A stretch of 64,000 nucleotides of DNA from Reichenbachiella sp. (lineage in GTDB: Bacteria; Bacteroidota; Bacteroidia; Cytophagales; Cyclobacteriaceae), in contig NZ_JAWPMM010000001.1 in assembly GCF_033344935.1 (NCBI RefSeq), positions 1,350,001 to 1,414,000 of the forward strand, given 5' to 3'. Both the position numbers and the translations under genes were made by a program. A model generated the notes under the pieces. The model was not told where the DNA came from and searched no databases. It worked only from the letters and a program-made list of their open reading frames with translations. Of this stretch, positions 39,964-48,241 are shown piece by piece (the stretch's first letter is position 1; each line of letters opens with the position of its first letter).

Positions 39964-40710
39964 ATGACCAAAATAATTGCGATAGTAAACCAAAAAGGCG
40001 GAACAGGCAAGACCACAACTACGGTCAATCTGGGGTGTGCTTTGGCTAAAAAGGGGAAGAAAGTACTGCTTGTTGATTTAGATGCGCAGGGAAATCTAAG
40101 CTATTCGCTAGGTATACTGGAAATAGAAAAGTCTATTGGTCAGGTGATTATGGGAGAAGTAGATTTTCAGGACATATTGGTTTCTACCGAAGGATTGGAT
40201 GTAGCTCCGGCGCAGATCGATCTGGCAGATGTAGAGATTAATATTGCTGGTGAGCTGGCTCGAGAGTCAATTTTGAAAAAAATATTGGCGAACACGGAAG
40301 AGTACGACTATGTATTAATCGATTGCCCGCCATCACTATCTCTATTGACCATCAATGCACTGAATGCAGCCAAGTGGGTAATAGTTCCATTACAAATGGA
40401 AGTGTTGAGCCTACAAGGGTTGGATCAGATTATCTCTACGATCAATCAAATCAAAGAGGTACTCAATGAGAATTTAGAGATACTAGGACTACTGCCGGTG
40501 ATGGTTGATAGTAGAAGAAAATTGAGTAGAGAGATTTATGAGCACATAGAAGAGAATTATAATTTTAAAATTTTCAATTCTCGTATCAGAACAAATGTGA
40601 GAGCAAGCGAGGCGCCTTCTTTTGGCGAAAGCCTGATAAGCTATGCGCCTACTTCTAATGGAGCAAAAGACTACATGGATTTTGCGAATGAAATATTGAA
40701 ATCAAAGTGA
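39964..40710 (+). CDS. ParA/Soj-family ATPase of the chemosensory locus
   Basis: A 248-aa ParA ATPase with the deviant Walker A KGGTGKTTT, the Walker A' LLVDLDAQGNLS and Walker B LIDCPPSLSLLTINAL. It sits inside the che operon with no parB or partition site, so it is likely to be of the ParC/PpfA kind that positions chemosensory arrays and not a chromosome partition protein (inference from context). The two CheW proteins of the locus have long basic N-terminal tails that could be its partners. Confidence 0.9.
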   Translation: MTKIIAIVNQKGGTGKTTTTVNLGCALAKKGKKVLLVDLDAQGNLSYSLGILEIEKSIGQVIMGEVDFQDILVSTEGLDVAPAQIDLADVEINIAGELARESILKKILANTEEYDYVLIDCPPSLSLLTINALNAAKWVIVPLQMEVLSLQGLDQIISTINQIKEVLNENLEILGLLPVMVDSRRKLSREIYEHIEENYNFKIFNSRIRTNVRASEAPSFGESLISYAPTSNGAKDYMDFANEILKSK

Positions 40711-40730
40711 TAATAAACGATTGAGAGCTG

Positions 40731-41546
40731 ATGGCTTTAGGTAAGAACGTTAAGAAAGATAAGTTGATTCCTTCCAAACCAAAGAAGGAAACAAAAGCTG
40801 TGAAGGCCAAAAATAAGCCGGCTGCAAAGCCAGCAAAGAAAAGTACATCTAAACCGAAGAAGAAGGTTGTTCAAAAGGTAGTGAAGCCTCCGGTGGTTGA
40901 ACAAGGTGTGGTAGAAAAAGTGGAGACGCCAGTGGTTGAGCAAGAAATTGTTGAAAGTCCGAAACTAAACACCGCCAAAAGAGTACTGCCTGCCAACTTC
41001 CTAACCAAGGAAGAAATGGAGGAACGAAAGAGACTCAAGGCTAAGTATGATCAGGATATTTTGAACCTACGTGGACAAAGTGTTCAGTTGATAGTTTTTA
41101 AGTTGGGAGGAGAGAGATATGCACTGGAGATAGATAAGGTAAAAGAAATTGTTCCGGCTCCTACCATCTCAAAATTGCCAAGAGCACCAAAATTCATGAA
41201 GGGTGTAGCCAACATCAGAGGGTCTGTGATGGTGATTATGGATTTAGAGGACAAGTTTGAATTGTTTAAATCAGAGGAAATTAGTGAAAAGACATTTACG
41301 CTGGTAATTAAAAATGAGCGCTTCAGAGTCGGGATTTTGGTCAGCGAAGTGCCTACCACGCTCAAAGTGCAAGGAGATATTATTGAGAGTTCTTCAGGTA
41401 TCATGAGCAATACAGTTTTGGATGAGACTTTTATCAAAGGGCTAATCAAACAGGAAGAAGGGATGATCATCCTGTTAGATATTATTGAATTAATTGAAAG
41501 TGACGAAGTAAGAGTTATTGCAGAGTCGGTAGAAGACGGCAACTAG
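40731..41546 (+). CDS. cheW: CheW-like protein with long Lys/Pro/Ala-rich N-terminus
   Basis: A 271-aa protein. The first 100 residues are low-complexity and basic (MALGKNVKKDKLIPSKPKKE, then VVEQ/VVEK repeats). The CheW domain runs from about 118 to 265 (LIVFKLGGERYALEIDKVKEI, GVANIRGSVMVIMDL, FIKGLIKQEEGMIILLDI). The tail resembles a DNA-, membrane- or ParA-interacting region and is reminiscent of ParP, though sequence identity was not tested. It stops 1 bp before cheB, so the two are translationally linked. Confidence 0.88.
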   Translation: MALGKNVKKDKLIPSKPKKETKAVKAKNKPAAKPAKKSTSKPKKKVVQKVVKPPVVEQGVVEKVETPVVEQEIVESPKLNTAKRVLPANFLTKEEMEERKRLKAKYDQDILNLRGQSVQLIVFKLGGERYALEIDKVKEIVPAPTISKLPRAPKFMKGVANIRGSVMVIMDLEDKFELFKSEEISEKTFTLVIKNERFRVGILVSEVPTTLKVQGDIIESSSGIMSNTVLDETFIKGLIKQEEGMIILLDIIELIESDEVRVIAESVEDGN

Positions 41547-41547
41547 A

Positions 41548-42573
41548 ATGAAAGACACAAGAGTACTCATAGCGGACGATTCAGGTTTTATGCGCCTCCT
41601 TATTTCAGATATTTTGTCTGAAAATGAGGGCATGCAGGTCGTTGGAGCTGCTGTGGATGGAAAGGATGCTGTAGCTAAAGTGAAGGAGCTTCAGCCTGAC
41701 GTACTGCTTCTTGATATGAACATGGGAGAGTATGATGGCATCTATGCGGTGAAAAACATCATGAAGGATAATCCGCTACCGATTTTGATTTTGAGCTCTG
41801 TGGGTAATACCAATCTTCAGCCGATTTTTGATGCGCTTCAGGAAGGTGCGGTGGATTATCTCAACAAACCCTCTCGAGGAAATGCCAAAATGCGTTTGAT
41901 TGAAACTGAGCTTATTCAGAAGATTCGGAGTGTGACTCGGGCGAAGCCCATGGCAGTAAAGCCTAATAACAAAAACACTCATCAGCATACATTTGATGAG
42001 AATAGCCGGTTCGACCTAATTGTGATTGGCGCGTCTACCGGAGGTCCAAGTGCCTTGGAAGAAATAATCGTGTCGTTGCCTTCGAACCTCAATGTTCCGG
42101 TGGTTATCGGCCAGCATATGCCGACCAATTTTATTGCGCCATTTGTAAAACGGTTGAATAAGCTCAGCCCGCTCAATGTGGTAGTCGGAACTAAAAACAT
42201 GGAGCCAACCGCGGGTAACGTAATTATCGCTCCTGGCAATGCTAACATGGTATTGATAAAAAAAGGAAAAAGATGCAAGGTTGATTTTACAGATCAGCAG
42301 TTCAAAGAATATAACAATCCATCTATCAACTCAATTATGCTCTCTGCAGCGAAAGTTTTTGGAGCGCGTACCCTGGGTGTCATTCTCACAGGAATGGGCA
42401 AGGATGGAGTAGAAGGAATGAAGGCCATAAAAGAGGCCGGAGGTTACACTATTGCACAAAATGAAAAGTCGAGCATTATTTATGGAATGCCAAAGGCAGC
42501 GGTGCAATGTGGTGCGATTGACAAGTCAATCGATATCAAGGAGATAGGTAGTTTTATAGTCAGTAGTTTATAA
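41548..42573 (+). CDS. cheB: Chemotaxis methylesterase/deamidase CheB
   Basis: A 341-aa two-domain CheB. The receiver domain (1-125) has LIADDSGFMR, phospho-acceptor Asp in VLLLDMNMGE and a KPS lysine (YLNKPSRG). The esterase domain (about 150-341) carries the catalytic triad: Ser in IGASTGGPSAL, His in VVIGQHMPTNF and Asp in LTGMGKDGVEGM. It removes methyl groups from the MCPs when phosphorylated by CheA, and so opposes CheR, encoded downstream. Confidence 0.95.
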   Translation: MKDTRVLIADDSGFMRLLISDILSENEGMQVVGAAVDGKDAVAKVKELQPDVLLLDMNMGEYDGIYAVKNIMKDNPLPILILSSVGNTNLQPIFDALQEGAVDYLNKPSRGNAKMRLIETELIQKIRSVTRAKPMAVKPNNKNTHQHTFDENSRFDLIVIGASTGGPSALEEIIVSLPSNLNVPVVIGQHMPTNFIAPFVKRLNKLSPLNVVVGTKNMEPTAGNVIIAPGNANMVLIKKGKRCKVDFTDQQFKEYNNPSINSIMLSAAKVFGARTLGVILTGMGKDGVEGMKAIKEAGGYTIAQNEKSSIIYGMPKAAVQCGAIDKSIDIKEIGSFIVSSL

Positions 42574-42585
42574 AAAAGGAGAAAG

Positions 42586-44382
42586 TTGAAGTCGAAAGAA
42601 GAAGAATACAAGGAACTCTTTCACGCCGAGGCGCTGGAGAATTTTGAGGAGTTGAATCGTCTGTTTACTGATCTTGAGAATGATCATACAGAATTCAATG
42701 CGATCAATTCGATTTTCCGAATCGTGCATACTTTGAAAGGTAATGCAATGGGTATGGGATTCGACGATATTGCGGCGCTTACTCATGTGATGGAGGATGT
42801 AATGGGTTCTGTGCAACAGGGCACGATGTCGCTCAATAAAGACCTTTTTGACAGCCTTTTTAAAGCCAATGACAAGCTGGGTGCGCTGATTGATGCGTTG
42901 AAAACTGGTCAGCGAGTATCTTATTTAGGTATTAAAACGAAATTGTTTGTTCTGCTGGAGAAGCATCAAAAAGTAGCTGATACCAAAGCAGGTCAAGATA
43001 CCAAGGCACCTGAGCCTGCGGGAGAAGCAAATCCTGCACCAGTAGCTGAGGAAACTAACAAAGAAGAGCTGGATAGCCCCCAAGAGGAAGTATTAGTTCC
43101 TACAGGAGATACTTCAAAAAACCCGCAGGCGATGAAGTCTGAAATCACCTTTACAGATGTGATTCAGATCCCAGTCAAAAAAATGGATGAGTTGATGACC
43201 ATGGTGGGGCAGCTCATTATTGAAAGAGATAGATTAATTACCCTCAATAGTGTGGATGGCAAGCGAACCACAGAATTTGAAGGTTTGCAGCGAATCACTT
43301 CAGACTTGCAGTATGGGGTGATGAATGCCAGAATGGTAACCGTGGGCTTTTTGTTTAACAAGTTCCATCGGATTGTACGGGATGTGGCCTCTATTGAAAA
43401 TAAAAATGTAGGGCTGGTGCTTCAAGGTACCGAATGCGAAATTGATAGAAACATTCTCAAGATCATGAGTGATGCCATGATTCATTTAGTCCGAAACGCG
43501 GTGAGTCATGGGATTGAAAAAAGTGAGGGCAGAAAGGCTAAAGGCAAACCAGATAAGGGTACAATTATATTGAGTGCTCATTATGAAAAAGACAACGTAG
43601 TTATTGAAGTGGCTGATGATGGCAATGGCATAGATGCCAATATCATTCGAAGAAAAATTGTAGAGAAGGGATTGGCCAGCAAAGAATTGGCACAACACTT
43701 ATCCGATGAGGAAGTGATAATGTACATCTTCGAGCCTGGCTTTTCCAATGCAGAAAAGATAACCGAGATCTCAGGTAGAGGTGTAGGTATGGACGTGGTG
43801 AAAAAGGCCGCAGAGTCTATTGGAGGGCAGATCAATGTGGATACCGAAGTTGGGATGGGTACCACGATTAAGCTCAACTTGCCTTCTTCTATGGCACTCA
43901 AAGGAGCACTTTTATTTGCGCTTGAAGAGCAAGAGTATGCAGTGGCACTCTCCTATACCGAGGCTGTTATTTCATTGGCAAAAAGCGAAATTCATCTGAT
44001 TACCGATGGACTGATGGCACAGTATCTGGATCAAACCATCCCTATTATATTCTTAAAGGATATTATCAACTTGGAGAATTTGGCTGACTGCCAGAAGGAA
44101 GGGGTTTTGCATCAGTCTTTTGAAGAGATTGAGGAAGATGCCAAGCTAGATGTAATTGTTCTTTCCTATGCGGGAAAACTGCTGGGTGTTGTGGTAGATC
44201 GTCTGTTGCAACAAAAAGAAATTATTGAAAAATCGATGGTACGCCCATTGGAGAAAACCAAGTTATTGAGCGGTACCACTATACTGGGGAATGGAAAGGT
44301 CTGTCTCGTGATTGATGTGACCACCATTTCAGATTTAATGTTCAAAACATTAGCCCAAAAAACTGTAGAAAGCGAAAACTAG
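42586..44382 (+). CDS. cheA: Chemotaxis histidine kinase CheA
   Basis: A 598-aa CheA. The P1/Hpt domain has phospho-acceptor His48 (FRIVHTLKGNAMGMGF). A short linker with no recognisable P2 follows. Then come P3 (VKKMDELMTMVGQLIIERDRL), P4 kinase (LVRNAVSHGIE, ADDGNGIDANI, FEPGFSNAEKITEISGRGVGMDV) and P5 CheW-like (from about 435). The lack of P2 suggests CheY and CheB dock directly at P1 or P4. The start is a TTG at 42586, with an unusually good AAGGAG four bases upstream; no in-frame ATG exists before the Hpt domain. Confidence 0.94.
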   Translation: MKSKEEEYKELFHAEALENFEELNRLFTDLENDHTEFNAINSIFRIVHTLKGNAMGMGFDDIAALTHVMEDVMGSVQQGTMSLNKDLFDSLFKANDKLGALIDALKTGQRVSYLGIKTKLFVLLEKHQKVADTKAGQDTKAPEPAGEANPAPVAEETNKEELDSPQEEVLVPTGDTSKNPQAMKSEITFTDVIQIPVKKMDELMTMVGQLIIERDRLITLNSVDGKRTTEFEGLQRITSDLQYGVMNARMVTVGFLFNKFHRIVRDVASIENKNVGLVLQGTECEIDRNILKIMSDAMIHLVRNAVSHGIEKSEGRKAKGKPDKGTIILSAHYEKDNVVIEVADDGNGIDANIIRRKIVEKGLASKELAQHLSDEEVIMYIFEPGFSNAEKITEISGRGVGMDVVKKAAESIGGQINVDTEVGMGTTIKLNLPSSMALKGALLFALEEQEYAVALSYTEAVISLAKSEIHLITDGLMAQYLDQTIPIIFLKDIINLENLADCQKEGVLHQSFEEIEEDAKLDVIVLSYAGKLLGVVVDRLLQQKEIIEKSMVRPLEKTKLLSGTTILGNGKVCLVIDVTTISDLMFKTLAQKTVESEN

Positions 44383-44399
44383 ATATAAACTCATAAACC

Positions 44400-45029
44400 A
44401 TGTTTAATAATTTGTCAGAAAGAGAAAACAGCGCTACCAACAAACTACTTGAGTTTGGACTGTCAAAAGCAGCTCTCGCATTTCGGAGCATATTAGGCAC
44501 TGAGGCGAGCCTCAAAAGCATAGACGCTCCTCTGGAACAATTAGGTGAAGTGCCACAGTATTGTACTAAGACAACAGGCAAAGTACATCTGCTTAAAACT
44601 GAACTAGTCGGAGACCTCAAGGGGTTTTGCCACTTGATCTTTTCTGAGGAGGAGGTTCAAAAAATCCAAAGTGCAGGATTGCCTGAGGAAGTTTTGATGA
44701 ACAACAATCCGGAGACACGACTGATGAAGCTTGAGTTTTTGACCGAAATTGATAACATGGTGGCAGGGGCAGTGGTCACTCAATTGGCCAATTTTTTGGA
44801 TTTAGAAATTTACGGCAATGTACCTTCGTTGCATGTGATGCAAGCGGATGAAGTTAATAAGTATATTAAGGCAGAATCAGTAGTTTACAATTCTAAAGTA
44901 GAGTTTAGAGCAGTTTTTGGAATTCCTGACTTGGATGTACAACCCGAGTTTGTTTGGTTGCTTCAGGAAAATTTTATAGACAAGGTCAAAGACAATGCAG
45001 AAAATGTATTGGCGAAGGAGTTAACTTAA
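44400..45029 (+). CDS. CheC-like phosphatase of phosphorylated CheY
   Basis: A 209-aa protein of the CheC/CheX/FliY fold. The active-site motif (D/S-x3-E-x2-N-x22-P) is present once, at about residues 112-142: Glu116 and Asn119 in LEFLTEIDNMV and Pro142 in YGNVPSL, with the exact 22-residue spacing. The first position is Glu instead of Asp or Ser. A second motif, as in full CheC, was not seen. It would speed dephosphorylation of CheY and end the signal. Its family is rarely annotated in Bacteroidetes. The 35-bp gap to cheR holds no gene. Confidence 0.75.
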   Translation: MFNNLSERENSATNKLLEFGLSKAALAFRSILGTEASLKSIDAPLEQLGEVPQYCTKTTGKVHLLKTELVGDLKGFCHLIFSEEEVQKIQSAGLPEEVLMNNNPETRLMKLEFLTEIDNMVAGAVVTQLANFLDLEIYGNVPSLHVMQADEVNKYIKAESVVYNSKVEFRAVFGIPDLDVQPEFVWLLQENFIDKVKDNAENVLAKELT

Positions 45030-45064
45030 TCAATGAAATAAACGGTACGTAAACCACAGCAATA

Positions 45065-45886
45065 GTGATAGATAGCATATCAGATGAAGAATTAGATGCT
45101 TTGATGCAAGCCTTGAAAAACAGGTACGGATTGGATTTCACGAATTATGAAAAAAAATCCTTGAAGAGAAGTATTGTGCGTCTGATGATGAAGCACAAAA
45201 TGACTTCAATGCTTGAGTTGTGGTCAAAAATCATTAAGGACAAAGAATTTTTTGAAAGAGGTATCGATGACTTATTGGTTAACCTTACTGAACTGTTTAG
45301 AAATCCAGATGCTTGGATAGTGATTAAGGAAAAAATATTAGATCACTATAAGACCAAACCAAGACTTAATGTTTGGCATGCAGGATGTTCTACCGGAGAA
45401 GAGGTATATACTATGGCTATTGTGCTTGAAGAAAAGGGCTTCCTACATAAGACCAGAGCATTAGCCACCGACTTGAGTGATAGAGCACTAAAAAAGGCCA
45501 AGGCAGGGGACTATTCCTTGATCATATTAGAACAGTACCTCAAACCATTTCTTTCTTTTTATCCGAATAGAAAGATGGCAGACTTTTTCGATTTCAATGA
45601 ATTTCATGCGACTATAAAGCCAGCTTACAAAAGCCATGTGACTTTTGAAAGGCATAATCTGGTTCATGATGGCATGGTAACTAAACACGATATTATTTTT
45701 TGTCGAAATGTGATGATTTATTTCGATGAAAAGCTAAAAATACAAGTACTCGAATTATTTCATAAGAGCTTAAATGATGATGGATTTTTAGTCATTGGCT
45801 ATTATGATATTATGCCTGATGCTGGTAAGGTACTGTTCGAGGTATTTGATGTAAAGACCAGAATTTATAAGAAGAAGAAAATTTAA
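45065..45886 (+). CDS. cheR: Chemotaxis receptor methyltransferase CheR
   Basis: A 273-aa SAM-dependent methyltransferase acting on MCP glutamates. The N-terminal alpha domain (ALKNRYGLDFTNYEKKSLKR) is followed by the TELFRNPDAW segment, the SAM-binding loop (VWHAGCSTGEEVYTMAI), ATDLSDRALKKAKAG, and the catalytic-region FCRNVMIYFD. The start is a GTG at 45065. It is close to CheC and CheY genes and pairs functionally with CheB. Confidence 0.94.
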   Translation: MIDSISDEELDALMQALKNRYGLDFTNYEKKSLKRSIVRLMMKHKMTSMLELWSKIIKDKEFFERGIDDLLVNLTELFRNPDAWIVIKEKILDHYKTKPRLNVWHAGCSTGEEVYTMAIVLEEKGFLHKTRALATDLSDRALKKAKAGDYSLIILEQYLKPFLSFYPNRKMADFFDFNEFHATIKPAYKSHVTFERHNLVHDGMVTKHDIIFCRNVMIYFDEKLKIQVLELFHKSLNDDGFLVIGYYDIMPDAGKVLFEVFDVKTRIYKKKKI

Positions 45887-45896
45887 CCATATAGCG

Positions 45897-46259
45897 ATGA
45901 GCAAAAAAGTATTGATAGTGGATGACTCAATGTACATGCGTACTTTGATCAAGGATACCCTAAAAGCCGAAGGGTATGAAGTTGTAGGCGAAGCGCCTAA
46001 TGGAGAGACGGCTATTGATTTGGCCATGGAGCTTTCTCCTGATTTGATTACACTAGATAATATCCTTCCTGATATGATAGGAACAGATATCTTGAAAGTT
46101 TTTAAAGATCAGGGCATTAGCTCAAAAGTGATCATGGTGAGTGCGGTAGGTCAGCAGTCTGTGATCAACGAAGGGATAGATTTGGGTGCCTCTGAATACA
46201 TTGTGAAGCCATTTACATCGGAAGATCTTATAGCAGTGGTTAACAGAGTGGTCAACTGA
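45897..46259 (+). CDS. cheY: CheY-like single-domain response regulator
   Basis: A 120-aa receiver. Acidic pocket LIVDDSMYMR, phospho-acceptor Asp in LITLDNILPD, Thr/Ser position in VSAVGQQS, and Lys in YIVKPFTSED. No output domain follows. With no flagellar motor genes nearby, its target could be a gliding motor, a pilus or a regulator (inference). Last gene of the operon; the convergent NrtR-like gene stops 8 bp away and no clear terminator fits between them. Confidence 0.93.
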   Translation: MSKKVLIVDDSMYMRTLIKDTLKAEGYEVVGEAPNGETAIDLAMELSPDLITLDNILPDMIGTDILKVFKDQGISSKVIMVSAVGQQSVINEGIDLGASEYIVKPFTSEDLIAVVNRVVN

Positions 46260-46267
46260 TCGAAATA

Positions 46268-46978
46268 TCAATGAAATAGAATATCGTAGCCTTCGGTTTC
46301 TAGTTCCTGATATTTTGTTTTATTGAACTGATAGTGGAAAGCACCTTTTTTGGAAGCTGTCTTGTCTTTGGTATCCAGCTTTTCCAGTAGGCCTGTTGCA
46401 AGTATTTTCTTGCGAAAATTTCTGTCATCAATCTCCTTCTGATAAATCTCCTGATAAAGTTTGAACAGTTGAGGAAGGGTGAACTTAGGGGGCAATAAAT
46501 TAAACCCCACTGGTTTTCTCCGTGCATTATCCTGAAGTTTGGTTAGTGCATCTGAGATGATTTGATTGTGATCAACGACAACTTCAGGGATGTTGTTGAC
46601 TTCAAACCACCCAGCATCGTGGGTGGCGACCAAGTCCTTTCTGTACTTTTGGAGTTGAATTAGACTGTAGTAAGCTATGGAAATCACACGATCTTCCGGG
46701 TCACGGTCTATGGCACTGTAGGTATGAAGTTGTTCGAGATATACACTTTCCAAACCAGTGAAATCTGTCAGTATCCTTGAGGCAGCAGTAACTGCCGATT
46801 CCTCGGGCTGAATGAAACTTCCCACCAAGGACCATTGACCAGCAAAAGGCTCAATTTTCCTTTTGAATAGTAATACTTTTAGTTTTTCCTCTTCAGTATC
46901 AAATCCAAAAATTACATTATCTACAGCCACCAGTATGGGCTGAGCAACAATATAAGTTGAGGTGCTTTCGTCAGTCAT
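46268..46978 (-). CDS. NrtR-like NUDIX-derived transcriptional regulator
   Basis: A 236-aa protein: an N-terminal NUDIX fold (about 10-145) and a C-terminal winged-helix domain (about 155-236, FTLPQLFKLYQEIYQKEIDDRNFRKKI). The NUDIX box (GSFIQPEESAVTAASRIL) has lost the catalytic glutamates of the REUxEE core, as in regulators that use the fold only to sense a ligand. It is divergent from galK-galT, with a perfect inverted repeat over both promoters, so it is most likely a sugar-responsive regulator of these genes (inference). Confidence 0.88.
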   Translation of the reverse strand: MTDESTSTYIVAQPILVAVDNVIFGFDTEEEKLKVLLFKRKIEPFAGQWSLVGSFIQPEESAVTAASRILTDFTGLESVYLEQLHTYSAIDRDPEDRVISIAYYSLIQLQKYRKDLVATHDAGWFEVNNIPEVVVDHNQIISDALTKLQDNARRKPVGFNLLPPKFTLPQLFKLYQEIYQKEIDDRNFRKKILATGLLEKLDTKDKTASKKGAFHYQFNKTKYQELETEGYDILFH

Positions 46979-47004
46979 TGATTTCAGATTTGTTGCTAAA
47001 ATAA

Positions 47005-47033
47005 TAAATGTATGTAATACGGTTGCAATTCAA
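47005..47033 (-). promoter_or_regulatory. Promoter of the NrtR-like gene
   Basis: On the minus strand, TTG (47031-47033), 18 bp, then TACATTTA (47005-47012), one base off TAnnTTTG. It lies just before the regulator start. Confidence 0.5.
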
Positions 47034-47052
47034 TTTATAAACGTTAAATTTA
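47023..47052 (+). promoter_or_regulatory. Promoter of galK-galT
   Basis: TTG at 47023-47025, a 19-bp spacer and TAAATTTA at 47045-47052, close to the Bacteroidetes consensus. The galK start is 21 bp further on. Confidence 0.6.
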
Positions 47053-47061
47053 CGTTTATAA
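47035..47061. promoter_or_regulatory. Palindromic operator candidate between nrtR-like gene and galK
   Basis: TTATAAACGT and ACGTTTATAA form a perfect 10-bp inverted repeat with a 7-bp spacer (TAAATTT). It covers the galK -7 box and touches the -33 area of the divergent promoter. Binding here would block galK transcription, which argues for repression. Confidence 0.65.
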
Positions 47062-47073
47062 TTATCGAGCATT

Positions 47074-48234
47074 ATGGTACAAAAGAGGGAGGATATAAAA
47101 GACAGATTTGTAGAGGCCTTTGGGTCTGAACCTGAAATATTTCGAGCACCCGGTAGAATCAACATTATTGGAGAGCATACGGACTATAATGATGGATTTG
47201 TTTTGCCAGCAGCCATTGATTTAGCTGTTTATGTGTTTATTCAAAAGAGCGGATCTGATCAATCGAAGCTCATCTCGATTGATCTAGACGAATCTTATTT
47301 CTTTAATATCAAGGAGGCTTTAGCTCCCGTGGATCAAGGTTGGGTTAATTATTTTCTGGGCGTGATTGATCAGTTGCAAATGGCTGGTCATCAATTAGAA
47401 GGATTCAATTTGATGTTTACCAGCGACATTCCCATGGGATCAGGGCTCTCGTCTTCCGCAGCTTTAGAATGTGGTTTCGGTCAGGCTTTGATAGACTTAT
47501 TTGATCTAAATATTCCGAAAATGGATCTGGCTAAAATGGGTCAGGCTGCAGAGCACAAGTTTGCAGGCGTCAAGTGTGGCATTATGGATCAGTTTGCTAG
47601 TTGCATGGGCAAGGATGGTCATGTGGTTCGACTGGACTGCAGAAGCCTAGAGTTCGAATACTACCCGGCTGACTTCAAAGCATACGACCTGGTGCTATTT
47701 GATTCCAATGTCAAACATAATTTGGCCGATTCTCAGTACAACATTCGTCGGGCCCAATGCGAAGAGGGAGTGAAAGCACTTCAATCTGTGAACCCTGATA
47801 TCACCTCATTAAGAGAGGCTAATTTGGAGGATTTGGCAGAAGCACAAGCCTCCATGGAAGAAGTGGTCTATCGCAGATGCAAGTATGCGATTGAAGAGAA
47901 TATTAGAGTACAAGCCGTATGCGAGGCCTTGCAGGCTGGTGAGATAGAAAAAGTAGGGCAAATTATGCTCGAAACGCATCATGGACTAAGTAAAGATTAT
48001 GAAGTCAGTTGTAAGGAGCTGGATACACTTATTGAAATTGCGACAAACTGTGAAGGACATATCGGTGGACGAATGATGGGCGGGGGCTTTGGCGGATGCA
48101 CCATCAATTTGATTAGGAAGGATAAAGTAGATAAGGTTATTAGTCAGGTAGTAGATGGCTATAAAAAGGCGCTTGGAATAGATGCCAAAGTATATCGCGT
48201 AGCGATAGCGGACGGAGTAGGACGGTTAAAATAA
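47074..48234 (+). CDS. galK: Galactokinase
   Basis: A 386-aa GHMP kinase that makes galactose 1-phosphate. Substrate signature [16 protein letters not shown] near the N-terminus, ATP loop [12 protein letters not shown], and C-terminal [16 protein letters not shown]. Normal length. It is 8 bp upstream of galT; with it, galactose is converted to the UDP-sugar pool. galE and galM are not in the window. Expression is probably set by the palindrome over its promoter. Confidence 0.95.
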   Translation: MVQKREDIKDRFVEAFGSEPEIFRAPGRINIIGEHTDYNDGFVLPAAIDLAVYVFIQKSGSDQSKLISIDLDESYFFNIKEALAPVDQGWVNYFLGVIDQLQMAGHQLEGFNLMFTSDIPMGSGLSSSAALECGFGQALIDLFDLNIPKMDLAKMGQAAEHKFAGVKCGIMDQFASCMGKDGHVVRLDCRSLEFEYYPADFKAYDLVLFDSNVKHNLADSQYNIRRAQCEEGVKALQSVNPDITSLREANLEDLAEAQASMEEVVYRRCKYAIEENIRVQAVCEALQAGEIEKVGQIMLETHHGLSKDYEVSCKELDTLIEIATNCEGHIGGRMMGGGFGGCTINLIRKDKVDKVISQVVDGYKKALGIDAKVYRVAIADGVGRLK

Positions 48235-48241
48235 AAGTCAA

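Noticed and set aside
41084-41542. 152-codon minus-strand frame in the second CheW gene
   Set aside because: Antisense to a clear CheW domain; Ser/Ile-rich translation without motifs.
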